Counted from the first letter of the stretch, positions 39,217 to 51,330 are shown. The stretch is DNA of 64,000 nt from Eukaryota sp. TZLM1-RC (GCA_040285825.1 JAUPSS010000003.1:2914001-2978000); one strand, 5' to 3'. Program-made: numbers and translations. The notes: generated from the sequence alone by a model not told the origin.

Positions 39217-40800
39217 AATTCTCCAGTTTCCACAATAGTTGATGGTATTGAAATTCAAGCCAAATTATATTCAATTGATGCTATTCGTCATTTGGGTTCG
39301 TTTTTAGGAAATAATGATGAAATTACCAAAAAATTGTTTGAAAAGTTGAACTCAATTTCGGACAAAATTGACCGAATGATGAATTTAGATATAAAAAAAC
39401 ACATCAAATTTACCATTATAAGACTGTGTTTTAGTTCCAATTTTAATCATATATTTCGATCTACAAATCCTCTCGTCACTAGACCTTTGGCTCAGAAGTT
39501 TAATGAATCACGTGAAAAAGTTCTGTCACAATTACTGTGATGTAAAATGTTCCAAATTCCAGACCATGCTTACCTTAGTCCACATTATGGTGGTTTAGGG
39601 TGGACGAAGGCTTCTATTCTTACCTCGTGTGCTTTTGTTGGTGGATGCAGAAATGCAATCTTTGAGTTTTCCGAAAGATTTACAGATTGGGAAGATTTAT
39701 TGATGGCAACGCAAACTTCCACTGTTTTTGCATTAAATGAAGAAATTTCAAAAATTGATGCAGAAAAATGGGGTCGATGCTTTCCCCAATAATTCAATGG
39801 CAATATTCCAGAAAAGAATGTTTTAAATTTAAAATACACTCTTCGAACATTACAGAGACGATTGACTGGAATGTATGAAAATGATCTTTATAATAATATA
39901 TGCAGCTCGTCTGTTTTAAATCAAGATCTTCACTCATTGTTATTGGAAAAGGGTGTTTGTGAAAACAAGTCGTCAGATTCTTCACTTTTTGTAACCATTG
40001 TACCACGAAGATTTGGATTGTGTGCCACTAATGAAGCATTTGTAACAAACATGAAATTATATTTGAATATTCTCATTAATCAATTATTATCAAAAGAAAA
40101 ATGTATTTGTTCGAATTCACCTCAACTCACTTTGCGCCATGCTCTGAATTGTTCTAAATTGATAACTTATCGTACTTCATTACATGATGCTGTTAGAGAC
40201 ACTGTTTTCAATATGGCACAAACTGCAAGAATATCGTGTATCAAAGAGCCTCTGCTGATGGAAACACTTTCTCTGAATAATTTTGGTTCTGATGATAGAG
40301 ATGATGTATATTGTGATTGGATTGAGAACTCTGAAGCTATTGTTGACTTTGTCTCATGTAATGTTGCAAATGATACTTTGGTTCACAGAAGAAAACTTAA
40401 TCCTGTGAGTGCTCTTGATTTCAAAGCAAAAGAGAAACATAGAAAATATGATAAAGCTATTGAAGAGGCTAATGCTGATAGAAATACACAGTTAGTTTTT
40501 ATTGCTTTCCCATTTACGATAAACAGAAGACTATCAGTTGAAGCAGAAACTTTTTTGAATGACTTCCAAAAAAATGGTGCAAGAAAAAACAATGAAAAGA
40601 TTTGATATTGTTTTATGGCGTTCTCGGATACAATTTGCCATTATTAATAGATTACCTCGGTTCTTCAATCGAATAAGAGAAGCTTTAGCTAGACAGCAAG
40701 CAGATCAAGATTTTGTAGAGGAAATCCTGGTTCAATGATATTCGTCCCATCAGTTATGAATTAATTTATTTAAATGTGCATGTTCAATAAATATATTTAT
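39217..40800 (+). mobile_element. non-LTR retrotransposon, tandem copy 1 (5'-truncated; RT end, knuckle, RLE)
   Basis: Homology with the other tandem copies begins abruptly at the V-D-G-I-E-I-Q-A-K-L-Y stretch downstream of the RT palm. The frame continues through C-I-C-S-N-S...H-A-L-N-C (CCHC knuckle, ~40100-40155) and the RLE region (V-D-F-V-S-C-N ... K-E-K-H-R-K-Y-D-K-A ... V-F-I-A-F-P-F). It is interrupted by the same in-frame TGA (39538-39540) as its sisters and by a TAA at 39790. At about 39900 this copy keeps TGC where copies 2 and 3 have TGA. It ends with a shared 3' tail (TTCAATAAATATATTT). Confidence 0.85.
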
Positions 40801-43557
40801 TTAAACGTTTTTTATTATTAAATGAGCTAAATACTACGACAATTCAAAAATGCTTTATCCAACTACTCAATGCTGCTTTACACAAAATCGAGGATTTAGT
40901 GAAACCAATTCCACCCAAATCAGCAGAACAAAATAAATGACTTCAAATGAAAGATTCATTTACTTCTAATAAAGAAGAACAAAATTCGACCCGAAGTTTG
41001 TTGAAAGATTTGCAAAAAGCAAGAGATACCGAGGGGTTTGAGTGATTGAGTGATGCTTGAAGAAAGTAACATTTCAAATGAAAACGGACTTTCTGGTATT
41101 ACTATCGATCATGTAAAAGCCGCAATTATTTCTTCAGAGGATTGTCTTGGTTCATTAACCAAATTTTTCAACAAAATATTGACTGGTCAACTCAGATATC
41201 CAGAAGAATTAAGAAGTTCTCGTTTGACTGCACTTGTCAAAAATTCAAAAATGGATGTTCGACCTATTGCAGTCTCTGAGAGCTTACAAAATATTTTTCT
41301 GCGTCTTGCTTGAGCAGGTTCAATAATGTTGTTGTTGAACTCATATTGAATTAGTAGGTTTCTTTGTATTTCGACTGATGACGTGATACTCATTTATGAA
41401 TCAGTTTTATTAATAAACTTAGATTTCTCTCTCTCCCCTTCGTGTGTTCATCTGCCTAACGGCATCAATAAGAAAGCAAAAAGGATTTTATTACCCTTTC
41501 AATATGGAATTAATACCACTGATGGAGTCTCTTCAGTGATATTTGCTACTGATCTATTATTTCGCCAAAATGAATCCAATGTTTGTATGTCATTGGATTT
41601 TAGTAATGGATTCAATTCACTCAGTCGTCGCAGTATCCATGGTGCTTTATTGCAATATATGCCTGAATTAATGCCGTATTTTCAATCAACATATAGCACA
41701 TATTCTAATTTACATTTTGGTAATTCCATTTTGAGTTCATCAAGTGGTGTAAAGCAAGGAGATCCGTTAGGACCTCTTTTGTTTTGTTTGGCCATTCATC
41801 CTATTTTAATGCAAATTCAAGAGATGTTTCCTTCGCTAAAAATGACTGCATATATGGATGATGTTGTGCTTATTGGTGATTTAAGTATTGTGAAACACAA
41901 AACTGTATGTTTTAAAGAATTATTTACCAAAATTTGTCTCCGACTTAATTTACTTAAATGTGTTTTGTTATCAAATTCTCCAGTTTTCACAATAGTTGAT
42001 GGTATTGAAATTCAAGCCAAATTATATTCAATTGATGCTATTCGTCATTTGGGTTCGTTTTTAGGAAATAATGATGAAATTACCAAAAATTGTTTGAAAA
42101 GTTGAACTCAATTTCCGACAAAATTGACCGAATGATGAATTTAGATATAAAAAAACACATCAAATTTACCATTATAAGACTGTGTTTTAGTTCCAATTTT
42201 AATCATATATTTCGATCTACAAATCCTCTCGTCACTAGACCTTTGGCTCAGAAGTTTAATGAATCACGTGAAAAAGTTCTGTCACAATTACTGTGATGTA
42301 AAATGTTCCAAATTCCAGACCATGCTTACCTTAGTCCACATTATGGTGGTTTAGGGTGGACGAAGGCTTCTATTCTTACCTCGTGTGCTTTTTGATGGTG
42401 GATGCAGAAATGCAATCTTTGAGTTTTCCGAAAGATTTACAGATTGGGAAGATTTATTGATGGCAACGCAAAGTTCCACTGTTTTTGCATTAAATGGAGA
42501 AATTTCAAAAATTGATGCAGAAAAATGGGGTCGATGCTTTCCCCAATCATTCAATGGCAATATTCCAGAAAAGAATGTTTTAAATTTGAAGTACACCCTT
42601 CGAACATTACAGAAACGACTGACTGGAATGTATGAAAATGATCTTTATAATAATATATGAAGCTCGGCTGTTTTAAATCAAGATCTTCACTCATTGTTAT
42701 TGGAAAAGGGTGTTTGTGAAAGTAAGTCGTCAGATTCTTCACTTTTTGTAACCATTGTACCACGAAGATTTGGATTGTGTGCCACTAATGAAGCATTTGT
42801 AACAAACATGAAATTATATTTGAATATTCTCATTAATCAATTATTATCAAAAGAAAAATGTATTTGTTCGAATTCACCTCAACTCACTTTGCACCATGCT
42901 CTGAATTGCTCTAAATTGATAACTTATCGTTCTTCATTACATGATGCTGTTAGATACACTGTTTTCAATATGGCACAAACTGCAAGAATATCGTGTATCA
43001 AAGAGCCTCTGCTGAAGGAAACACTGTCATTGAATAATTTTGGTTCTGATGATAGAGATGATGTATACTGTGATTGGATTGAGAACTCTGAAGCTATTGT
43101 TGACTTTGTCTCATGTAATGTTGCAAATGATACTTTGGTTCACAGAAGAAAACTTAATCCTGTGAGTGCTCTTGATTTCAAAGCAAAAGAGAAACATAGA
43201 AAATATGATAAAGCTATTGAAGAGGCTAATGCTGATAGAAATACACAGTTAGTTTTTATTGCTTTCCCATTTACGATAAACAGAAGACTATCAGTTGAAG
43301 CAGAAACTTTTTTGAATGACTTCCAAAAAAATGGTGCAAGAAAAAACAATGAAAAGATTTGATATTGTTTTATGGCGTTCTCGGATTCAATTTGCCATTA
43401 TTAATAGATTACCTCGGTTCTTCAATCGAATAAGAGAAGCTTTAGCTAGACAGCAAGCAGATCAAGATTTTGTAGAGGAAATCCTGGTTCAATGATATTC
43501 GTCCCATCAGTTATGAATTAATTTATTTAAATGTGCATGTTCAATAAATATATTTAT
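40801..43557 (+). mobile_element. non-LTR retrotransposon, tandem copy 2 (RT fingers to 3' end)
   Basis: Contains an RT fingers fragment with R-P-I-A-V (41050-41313), the palm with V-K-Q-G-D-P-L-G-P and the catalytic Y-M-D-D box (41383-42105; YMDD at ~41851), then knuckle and RLE. The former single ORF is cut by a gap of stops at 41314-41382, a one-base deletion near 42088, an extra T at ~42393 and in-frame TGAs. A 2757-bp offset separates identical landmarks here and in copy 3 (41050 and 43807), so the copies are tandem. R2/CRE-like RLE elements insert by target-primed reverse transcription and often target a fixed site, including themselves. Confidence 0.85.
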
Positions 43558-44228
43558 TTAAACGTTTTTTATTATTAAATGAGCTAAATACTACGACAAT
43601 TCAAAAATGCTTTATCCAACTACTCAATGCTGCTTTACACAAAATCGAGGATTTAGTGAAACCAATTCCACCCAAATCAGCAGAACAAAATAAATGACTT
43701 CAAATGAAAGATTCATTTACTTCTAATAAAGAAGAACAAAATTCGACCCGAAGTTTGTTGAAAGATTTGCAAAAAGCAAGAGATACCGAGGGGTTTGAGT
43801 GATTGAGTGATGCTTGAAGAAAGTAACATTTCAAATGAAAACGGACTTTCTGGTATTACTATCGATCATGTAAAAGCCGCAATTATTTCTTCAGAGGATT
43901 GTCTTGGTTCATTAACCAAATTTTTCAACAAAATATTGACTGGTCAACTCAGATATCCAGAAGAATTAAGAAGTTCTCGTTTGACTGCACTTGTCAAAAA
44001 TTCAAAAATGGATGTTCGACCTATTGCAGTCTCTGAGAGCTTACAAAATATTTTTCTGCGTCTTGCTTGAGCAGGTTCAATAATGTTGTTGTTGAACTCA
44101 TATTGAATTAGTAGGTTTCTTTGTATTTCGACTGATGACGTGATACTCATTTATGAATCAGTTTTATTAATAAACTTAGATTTCTCTCTCTCCCCTTCGT
44201 GTGTTCATCTGCCTAACGGCATCAATAA
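43558..44228 (+). mobile_element. non-LTR retrotransposon, tandem copy 3, 5' part before insertion
   Basis: Identical to the matching part of copy 2 (fingers fragment at 43807-44070, then the start of the palm frame at 44140) until CGGCATCAATAA at 44218-44228, where unrelated sequence begins. Confidence 0.85.
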
Positions 44229-44775
44229 TTATTGGCCCTTCTTATTTCAGATGACTGTTCCCTCTGTTAACCTGACGTCTCTTTCTTCCATGAAAGTTAA
44301 AAGTGTTCTTCTGTTCCTATAGGAGTGAAAGATTTATTCTTCGGTGACTCCTAAGAAAGAGCTTGTTCCAGCAAGACTCTTGGTCGATTCTTTTCTGTTA
44401 GAGTCCCTATCTCTCCAGAAATCCGACGTCTCATCCAGTGACGATGTTCTTCTCAGACATCTACAATCTGTCGTATCGTTCGTCACGTACGAAGATTTTA
44501 GTCTGGCTATGTCAGAACTGAAGCTTGATGTCCGTATTGGTGACGTCCGAGAACGCATGTCCTGTTACCTGCGACGTTTCCTCCAGGTAAAGAGTAGGGC
44601 TTCCGGACTGAAGTTGCCAGACATAGCTTTTCTGAACCGATTTGCCAGAGGAATTCTTCCCGTAGGTCTCCAACGTTCTCATACCAACGATGCACCGGAG
44701 AATTAAACAAACCCCATATCTTCCCTCTATTGAGCCAGTACTGTATTTGTCCTCAGAAAAGTGGGAAAAAGTAGT
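44229..44775 (+). mobile_element. 547-bp insertion with gag-like open frame
   Basis: Unrelated sequence interrupts copy 3 and is followed by a second copy of the ~142 bp that precede it (44087-44228 equals 44776-44918). A ~120-codon frame (44344-44706, no ATG) ends D-V-R-E-R-M-S-C-Y-L-R-R-F-L-Q ... L-P-D-I-A-F-L-N-R-F-A-R-G-I-L-P-x-G-L-Q, the pattern of a retroelement gag capsid segment. It is denser in GC than the host element. It may be a piece of an LTR-type element captured during duplication. Confidence 0.5.
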
Positions 44776-46985
44776 GTTGTTGTTGAACTCATATTGAATT
44801 AGTAGGTTTCTTTGTATTTCGACTGATGACGTGATACTCATTTATGAATCAGTTTTATTAATAAACTTAGATTTCTCTCTCTCCCCTTCGTGTGTTCATC
44901 TGCCTAACGGCATCAATAAGAAAGCAAAAAGGATTTTATTACCCTTTCAATATGGAATTAATACCACTGATGGAGTCTCTTCAGTGATATTTGCTACTGA
45001 TCTATTATTTCGCCAAAATGAATCCAATGTTTGTATGTCATTGGATTTTAGTAATGGATTCAATTCACTCAGTCGTCGCAGTATCCATGGTGCTTTATTG
45101 CAATATATGCCTGAATTAATGCCGTATTTTCAATCAACATATAGCACATATTCTAATTTACATTTTGGTAATTCCATTTTGAGTTCATCAAGTGGTGTAA
45201 AGCAAGGAGATCCGTTAGGACCTCTTTTGTTTTGTTTGGCCATTCATCCTATTTTAATGCAAATTCAAGAGATGTTTCCTTCGCTAAAAATGATTGCATA
45301 TATGGATGATGTTGTGCTTATTGGTGATTTAAGTATTGTGAAACACAAAACTGTATGTTTTAAAGAATTATTTACCAAAATTTGTCTCCGACTTAATTTA
45401 CTTAAATGTGTTTTGTTATCAAATTCTCCAGTTTTCACAATAGTTGATGGTATTGAAATTCAAGCCAAATTATATTCAATTGATGCTATTCGTCATTTGG
45501 GTTCGTTTTTAGGAAATAATGATGAAATTACCAAAAAATTGTTTGAAAAGTTGAACTCAATTTCCGACAAAATTGACCGAATGATGAATTTAGATATAAA
45601 AAAACACATCAAATTTACCATTATAAGACTGTGTTTTAGTTCCAATTTTAATCATATATTTCGATCTACAAATCCTCTCGTCACTAGACCTTTGGCTCAG
45701 AAGTTTAATGAATCACGTGAAAAAGTTCTGTCACAATTACTGTGATGTAAAATGTTCCAAATTCCAGACCATGCTTACCTTAGTCCACATTATGGTGGTT
45801 TAGGGTGGACGAAGGCTTCTATTCTTACCTCGTGTGCTTTTGATGGTGGATGCAGAAATGCAATCTTTGAGTTTTCCGAAAGATTTACAGATTGGGAAGA
45901 TTTATTGATGGCAACGCAAAGTTCCACTGTTTTTGCATTAAATGGAGAAATTTCAAAAATTGATGCAGAAAAATGGGGTCGATGCTTTCCCCAATCATTC
46001 AATGGCAATATTCCAGAAAAGAATGTTTTAAATTTGAAGTACACCCTTCGAACATTACAGAAACGACTGACTGGAATGTATGAAAATGATCTTTATAATA
46101 ATATATGAAGCTCGGCTGTTTTAAATCAAGATCTTCACTCATTGTTATTGGAAAAGGGTGTTTGTGAAAGTAAGTCATCAGACTCTTCACTTTTTGTAAC
46201 CATTGTACCACGAAGATTTGGATTGTGTGCCACTAATGAAGCATTTGTAACAAAAATGAGATTATATTTGAATATCCCCATTAATCAATTATTATCAAAA
46301 GAAAAATGTATTTGTTCGAATTCACCTCAACTCACTTTGCACCATGCTCTGAATTGCTCTAAATTGATAACTTATCGTTCTTCATTACATGATGCTGTTA
46401 GATACACTGTTTTCAGTATCTCACAAACTGCAAGAATATCGTGTATCAAAGAGCCTCTGCTGAAGGAAACACTTTCTCTGAATAATTTTGGTTCTGATGA
46501 TAGAGGTGATGTATACTGTGATTGGATTGATAACTCTGAAGCTATTGTTGACTTTGTGTCATGTAATGTTGCAAATGATACTTTGGTTCACAGAAGAAAA
46601 CTTAATCCTGTGACTGCTCTTGATTTTAAAGCAAAAGAGAGACATAGAAAAATTGAAGAGGCTAATGCCGATAGAAATACACAGCTGGTTTTTATTGCTT
46701 TCACATTTTCGATAAATGGAAGATTATCAGGTGAAGCAGAAACTTTTTTGAATGACTTCCAAAAAATGGTGCAAGAAAAAACAATGAAAAGATTTGATAT
46801 TTTTTATGGCGTTCACGGATTCAATTTGCCATTATTAATAGAGTACCTCGGTTTTTCAATCGAATAAGAGAAGCTTTAGCTAGACAGCAAGCAGATCAAG
46901 ATTTTGTAGAGGAAATCTTGGTTCAATCACAGTCGTCCCATTAGTTATGAGTTAATTTAATTAAGTGTGCAAATTCAATAAATAT
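44776..46985 (+). mobile_element. non-LTR retrotransposon, tandem copy 3, main part (best-preserved RT)
   Basis: The 304-codon frame 44831-45745 has the complete RT palm and thumb including L-D-F-S-N-G-F-N (RT motif A), V-K-Q-G-D-P-L-G-P-L-L-F (motif B) and A-Y-M-D-D-V (motif C, about 45299-45313). The same frame resumes after TGA at 45752-46108 and after another TGA at 46142-46867 (knuckle and RLE), so only two TGA codons break the middle of the protein; a late frameshift near 46765 spoils the end. The 3' tail ends about 46985, only ~19 bp before the ATG of the fructosamine-kinase-like gene. Confidence 0.85.
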
Positions 46986-47003
46986 ACCGTTGAGTATAAA
47001 AAA

Positions 47004-47864
47004 ATGAAAACCAGATTCTTAATTTCAGAAATGTTAGACATTCCACCCTTTGAAAAATCTTGGAGATGGCAATCGTTGTGTGGTGGCTGCATCAATGACG
47101 TCTATAGAGTACACACTCCTTGTGAAACTGTTGTTGTCAAGGTCAATGAGCAACATCAATATCCTGGAATGTTTGAAGCCGAGGCCAAAGGACTCAATCT
47201 ACTGTCATCATACCTGTCAGTTCCGAAGGTCATTCAGCATGGAGCAAGTGAAGGTAAATCGTATTTGGTCCTGCAAGATTTAGGTAGTGGTCGCTCAGAG
47301 CATGATGACACGGAATCATCGGTTTCTCTCGGCAGAGAGTTGGCCCATATGCATAAAACAGCTGTGGGTACCGTCTTTGGCCTTGATCACAATAACTACA
47401 TTGGTAGTCTTAAGCAAAATAATAGGGAACATGCGACATGGCCAACATTTTTTGAACAACAGCGTTTAAGGCCCCTTGTAGAACAGGCCATGTCTTTAGG
47501 AAGACTAACAAGTGAAGACGCTCGTCTGTTTGAACAGTTATATATCCGCCTACCTGACTTATTCCCAGAGGAACCACCCTGCTTGGTTCATGGAGACTTG
47601 TGGGGTGGGAATGTCCATGGTTGTTTCTTTATTGACCCTGCTGTGTACTATGGATGCCGTGAAATGGATATAGCAATGACACTACTCTTTGGAGGATTCA
47701 GCTCTTCTTTTTACAACGCATATGAATCTATACACCCTCTCACAAAAGGTTGGATGGAACGAGTTGATTTATGCAATATTTATCCAAACCTAGTACATCT
47801 AGTATTGTTTGGAACAGGTTACCGTTCCAGTATAAGAGCAGCTCTAAAGAAATATTGTCGATAA
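47004..47864 (+). CDS. fructosamine/ketosamine-3-kinase family protein
   Basis: A 286-residue single-exon protein from the ATG at 47004 (an in-frame upstream extension into the retrotransposon tail is not used). It has the aminoglycoside-phosphotransferase-like kinase fold: a glycine-containing loop (L-C-G-G-C-I-N-D-V-Y-R-V), the ATP lysine in V-V-V-K-V-N, a catalytic loop L-V-H-G-D-L-W-G-G-N-V and a metal-binding F-I-D-P-A-V-Y-Y-G-x-R-E-M-D-I-A-M-T-x-L-F-G-G-F block diagnostic of fructosamine kinases. The family phosphorylates ketosamine (Amadori) adducts on proteins or small molecules so that they fall off, a protein-deglycation repair. The Y-Y-G-x-R-E-M-D-x-A-M-T signature is shared by bacterial and eukaryotic members, so transfer cannot be judged. 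The retrotransposon directly upstream must form its 5' UTR or promoter. Confidence 0.85.
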   Translation: MKTRFLISEMLDIPPFEKSWRWQSLCGGCINDVYRVHTPCETVVVKVNEQHQYPGMFEAEAKGLNLLSSYLSVPKVIQHGASEGKSYLVLQDLGSGRSEHDDTESSVSLGRELAHMHKTAVGTVFGLDHNNYIGSLKQNNREHATWPTFFEQQRLRPLVEQAMSLGRLTSEDARLFEQLYIRLPDLFPEEPPCLVHGDLWGGNVHGCFFIDPAVYYGCREMDIAMTLLFGGFSSSFYNAYESIHPLTKGWMERVDLCNIYPNLVHLVLFGTGYRSSIRAALKKYCR

Positions 47865-48220
47865 ATGTAGATTTCACATTATCTCAGACTTTTCTTTAAT
47901 CACTTTAGATTTTCGGCAACACATAGCTTGAACACCAGTGACTACATTACATTTGCTTCCACATAAAAAGAAGGGCTCTTTTAGTAGTGATTATATACAT
48001 GTTTTATAAAAACGTTTTATCTACAACATTATTTCTACCCCAATGTTAACAACTCTTTGTTCAAGATCTCAACCAAAAACACTGTTTGAATCAATTTAAT
48101 AAATGAAAGTTAAGAAATTGTCCATATCGAAAACTTACTACAATGAATACTATGACACCTTGTCTTTTTAAATCAAATGTAATTTATCTAATATGGAATA
48201 TGAAAACGTGAAATACACAA
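47865..48220. other. intergenic, AT-rich
   Basis: 3' flank of the kinase gene and the 3' end of the opposing retrotransposon remnant; no gene seen. Confidence 0.5.
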
Positions 48221-49130
48221 CTAAAACTCCACATCATCTAAATCTGCCTCACCTACATCAAAACAATTAATTACTAAAGATTCAGAAAATTTGCCAAATG
48301 AAGATAGTGAATCAGAAATTGGTTTCACCATTCCCTTAAAAATAGAAAATACAATCCTGTTTTGCCAGTAAACACGATTGAAAATTCTTTCAGTTCTTTC
48401 CTTTTCAAAAACAACAAAATCGTCAAGGAAAACAATAGCAGCCTTACCTAAAGATCCAAGCAAAGAAACAACAAAGAAACAAATTATATTGGGCATGAGA
48501 ATTTTCAGTGAAAGAGGACATTGGTTTCGCATATTTAGCAATTGTATATTTTTCGGCAGCAAGAAGAGGATTATTTACATCTGAGTTGATGAAATGATCG
48601 TTGGAAGAATTATAAGGGTCAATGGAAATGGCGTCTAAAATAGTAAAACTACCATTTCAGCCGATAACAACCAAATCACCTCTTGTCAGACCCATAGAAG
48701 CTCTGTTGTAGCGCGTACTATCAATATTGGGGTCATTAGGAATAATTTTCGATAGCAAAGGCTCCACAACGGTATCTACTCGATATGATTTACACATTAT
48801 ATAAATTTGGTCCCTGACATTATTATACACTTTACTTCTGAATGTAATGAAATGTTTACAGTTCAAAAGATGGGCAAACAAAAGAGATTCACGACATTTA
48901 CATGTTAAATGATTGGGCAAATTGTTTGGTCATAGAAAACAACGAAAACGCATGTTGAAAAGCCATTCATTTTCCTGAGGTTCAATTCAATGTATTTTAA
49001 AAGTCCATAAACAGAGGGAATTTGAGTTACTGAAGCAGCAGCAGCACTATAACGAATGTCCTTTAACAATTTCCGAAAGCGGGATTTTCAGTTTTGGCCT
49101 AGCCACAATATTCCTCATAATTCAAGCTTT
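48221..49130 (-). mobile_element. non-LTR retrotransposon remnant (subfamily 2), knuckle plus RLE
   Basis: Minus strand: L-T-C-K-C-R-E-S-L-L-F-A-H-L-L-N-C-K-H-F-I-T-F-R-S-K-V-Y-N (CxC...H...C knuckle, ~48830-48910), E-P-L-L-S-K-I-I-P-N-D-P-N-I-D-S-x-R-Y, R-G-D-L-V-V-I-G, then D-P-Y-N-S-S-N-D, and after frameshifts F-L-D-D-F and Y-W-Q-N-R-I-V-F-S-I-F-K-G. It is one of the longer subfamily 2 copies and was used here as reference for the fragments at 11.6-13.2 kb. Broken by several stops. Confidence 0.7.
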
Positions 49131-49870
49131 CACATAATTTAACCAGATGGTACTGACGCTTGTTCAGGAAAAAACGTTAATTTGGGAGTGATCAGTTGGG
49201 AATTTCTTGAACATTCTGAAGAAAACACTGAATCCAGATGATAACTTGTTGAAAGTACTTTCAGAACAGTAGAATTGATTATTGTAATTCAATTAGTAAT
49301 TTCGTGAATGGTTTCATGGTTTCATGATCACATCTGTGGTTACGTGGTGTTCGCTTTCCTATTTTGAATTTGATTTCAAAGCAATAAAACAAGAAAAAAG
49401 TACGAAATAGCAGAGTCTTGAATTGTTATTGTCAAATTTACATCGTGGTTGAATACTTTCCTTTCAAAGTTTCTTCAAGAGGAATAATTTTTAATAGCTG
49501 CGTTTCATTGATGGAAAGATTACTCATTCTAAAGTCTAAGATGAAAACCATTTGTAAAGAGCTAGCATTTCAAGCATTCAAATGTTCGTACCGCATCTGT
49601 TCTAACAGGGAATCTCGTATATGGTTGTCTGATGGAGTAGAGTGATAAAAAAACACCAGGGGTGGTGGTTTAAAATTGTTGCAAGCTCAGTATTTCGTTG
49701 ATTGTTGATAGCAAAAATTGTTTAATATTAACAAAACGTATTTTATATAATGTTTCTTAATAATCATAGCTGTTTCTTACAAGCAGTAAACAACTATATT
49801 TATTGGTTTTTTCCCGATTGGAAACTTCTTACATTGAATTTATATGAAAACAATAAGTATTCAAAAAAAA
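49131..49870. other. intergenic
   Basis: AT-rich; a 75-codon + frame (49418-49645) has no recognisable features. Confidence 0.45.
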
Positions 49871-49910
49871 TTTTCGGCTGAAACGCCTGTGTCATCACAG
49901 GCCCGGAAAA
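49871..49910. other. strong nested hairpin, possible structured RNA
   Basis: A perfect 7-bp stem GCCTGTG/CACAGGC closed by TCAT (49885-49902) is enclosed, after GG/CC, by TTTTC/GAAAA. It stands out as GC-rich in very AT-rich surroundings. No known RNA family was recognised. Confidence 0.3.
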
Positions 49911-50049
49911 AATATTTAAAACAAATTGGACAATAAAGATAAATTCATTTTCATATCATATTTGTTTCTTCCAGTGTTGTTACTTTTCAACTCAGTTTAG
50001 ATATAGAATTCGACATTTTGAAGCATTTTTATGTTAAAAATTTGTTATT

Positions 50050-51330
50050 CAGGGAAATTCACTTACATTTCAAGAACATTTTCTCTAAGTAGTTCACGTG
50101 AATTTTGCCACTAGTTCAATTATTCAAGTGTATGAGAACAAAATTTTTGCCTCACTGTTTGATGTCAATCCTGATTTGATTCAAAGTCATGTGTTTTCAT
50201 CATCTAATTTTGGTGGTATTAATATCAATATATCTTTATTTTTTTTCGTCAAGCTGCTTTCTTCAGTGGAGGGAATAACTTTTTTGTTGAATTTGGTAAC
50301 CGTTGTTCGAATGAATGACCGTTGTTCATTTACTGAATCCTCCAAGAAATAATTATTTAAGAGACCTTGAAAATGCTCCTGATTGTTTGCCCCCTGACAT
50401 TTTTAATAACTGTTCTTCTAATAATGAACAGGAAACACCACCTAAACCGCTAAAAATTTTAAGGTGTTGTGTTAAAAAAATGCAAGAAAAATTAGCAATA
50501 CTTGTTGAAGACTTGGATTTTAATGTTGGTCTTGGCTCAGCCAAAATTGATGATCCTGCTTTCGCAAATGTATTGTTCGATACCCACAATAGTTCTTCAT
50601 GTGTTAAATTTCTCAAATTCCTCAAATTTATGGTCTACTTTTAGATGATACCACATTTTCTTGTACCGTGCGCCATCGTTGTTTTATATGGCCTGATAAC
50701 GTGTACTATTATTTGATTTGCAAAGGTGCGTCAAAAATTTCCCCAAATCAACTTTTTAATTGTAAAAACTTTAGTACTTTCCGATCAAAAGTTCATGATG
50801 CAGAAAGGGATCAACTTTACTTTTTGTCAAAGACACACAGAATTGTATCCTATTTAAATCCATTACCCTTCCGTTTGGTTGATGAAGATATTTTAAATTC
50901 TTTTGGTCGAAATAGAGGTGATTTAATGCTTTAAGTTTTTGTAGGGACGACCATCATCACTGAGGTGAGATCAACTGATTTGTGTAATAATTCTTCTATA
51001 CCGTTAGCTCAGTCAAAATACAAGAATCCTTTGTATGTTGCGGAAAAAACTAAAATTGATAAATTTAAAGCAAATTTGTCTTCCTTAAAATGAATTGCTT
51101 ACTCATTATGTACCTTGCCCATTTTCCCTACAAGGCTTTCCTGGACCAATTGCTTTATTTTTCTTGAATGATCTTGTTGAAATTGTGAAGCAACGTACAG
51201 AAAGAGAGTTTTTGACAAGACGTTTTTGCAGAACAAAATTGTCCCCTTATATGTTTTGCTTTGTTATCTCTTGGTCGGTTTTATGAATTGTAAACTTCCA
51301 TTCAATTGTTTTTGGCTGATTTTGGGTATG
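50050..51330 (+). mobile_element. non-LTR retrotransposon remnant (subfamily 2), RT-distal part to RLE
   Basis: Plus-strand pieces: F-D-V-N-P-D-L-I-Q-S-H-V-F-S-S-S-N-F-G-G (50150-50220), a 109-codon frame (50315-50644), knuckle remnant L-F-N-C-K-N-F-S-T-F-R-S-K-V-H-D-A (50750-50810), F-R-L-V-D-E-D-I-L-N-S-F-G-R-N-R-G-D-L-M-L (50870-50934), T-T-I-I-T-E-V-R-S, K-I-D-K-F-K and the C-terminal RLE helix in a shifted frame. Order and content match the minus-strand copy at 12.0-12.6 kb closely, so these two are sister copies. Confidence 0.65.

Noticed and set aside
45743-46110. In-frame TGA codons in the retrotransposon RT-RLE frame as possible selenocysteine or readthrough sites
   Set aside because: At one of the two positions a sister copy has TGC, other copies carry frameshifts and TAA as well, and there is no SECIS; ordinary decay is simpler.
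39217-46985. CRISPR-like or satellite interpretation of the tandem repeats
   Set aside because: Units are kilobase-long transposon copies without short regular repeats or spacers.
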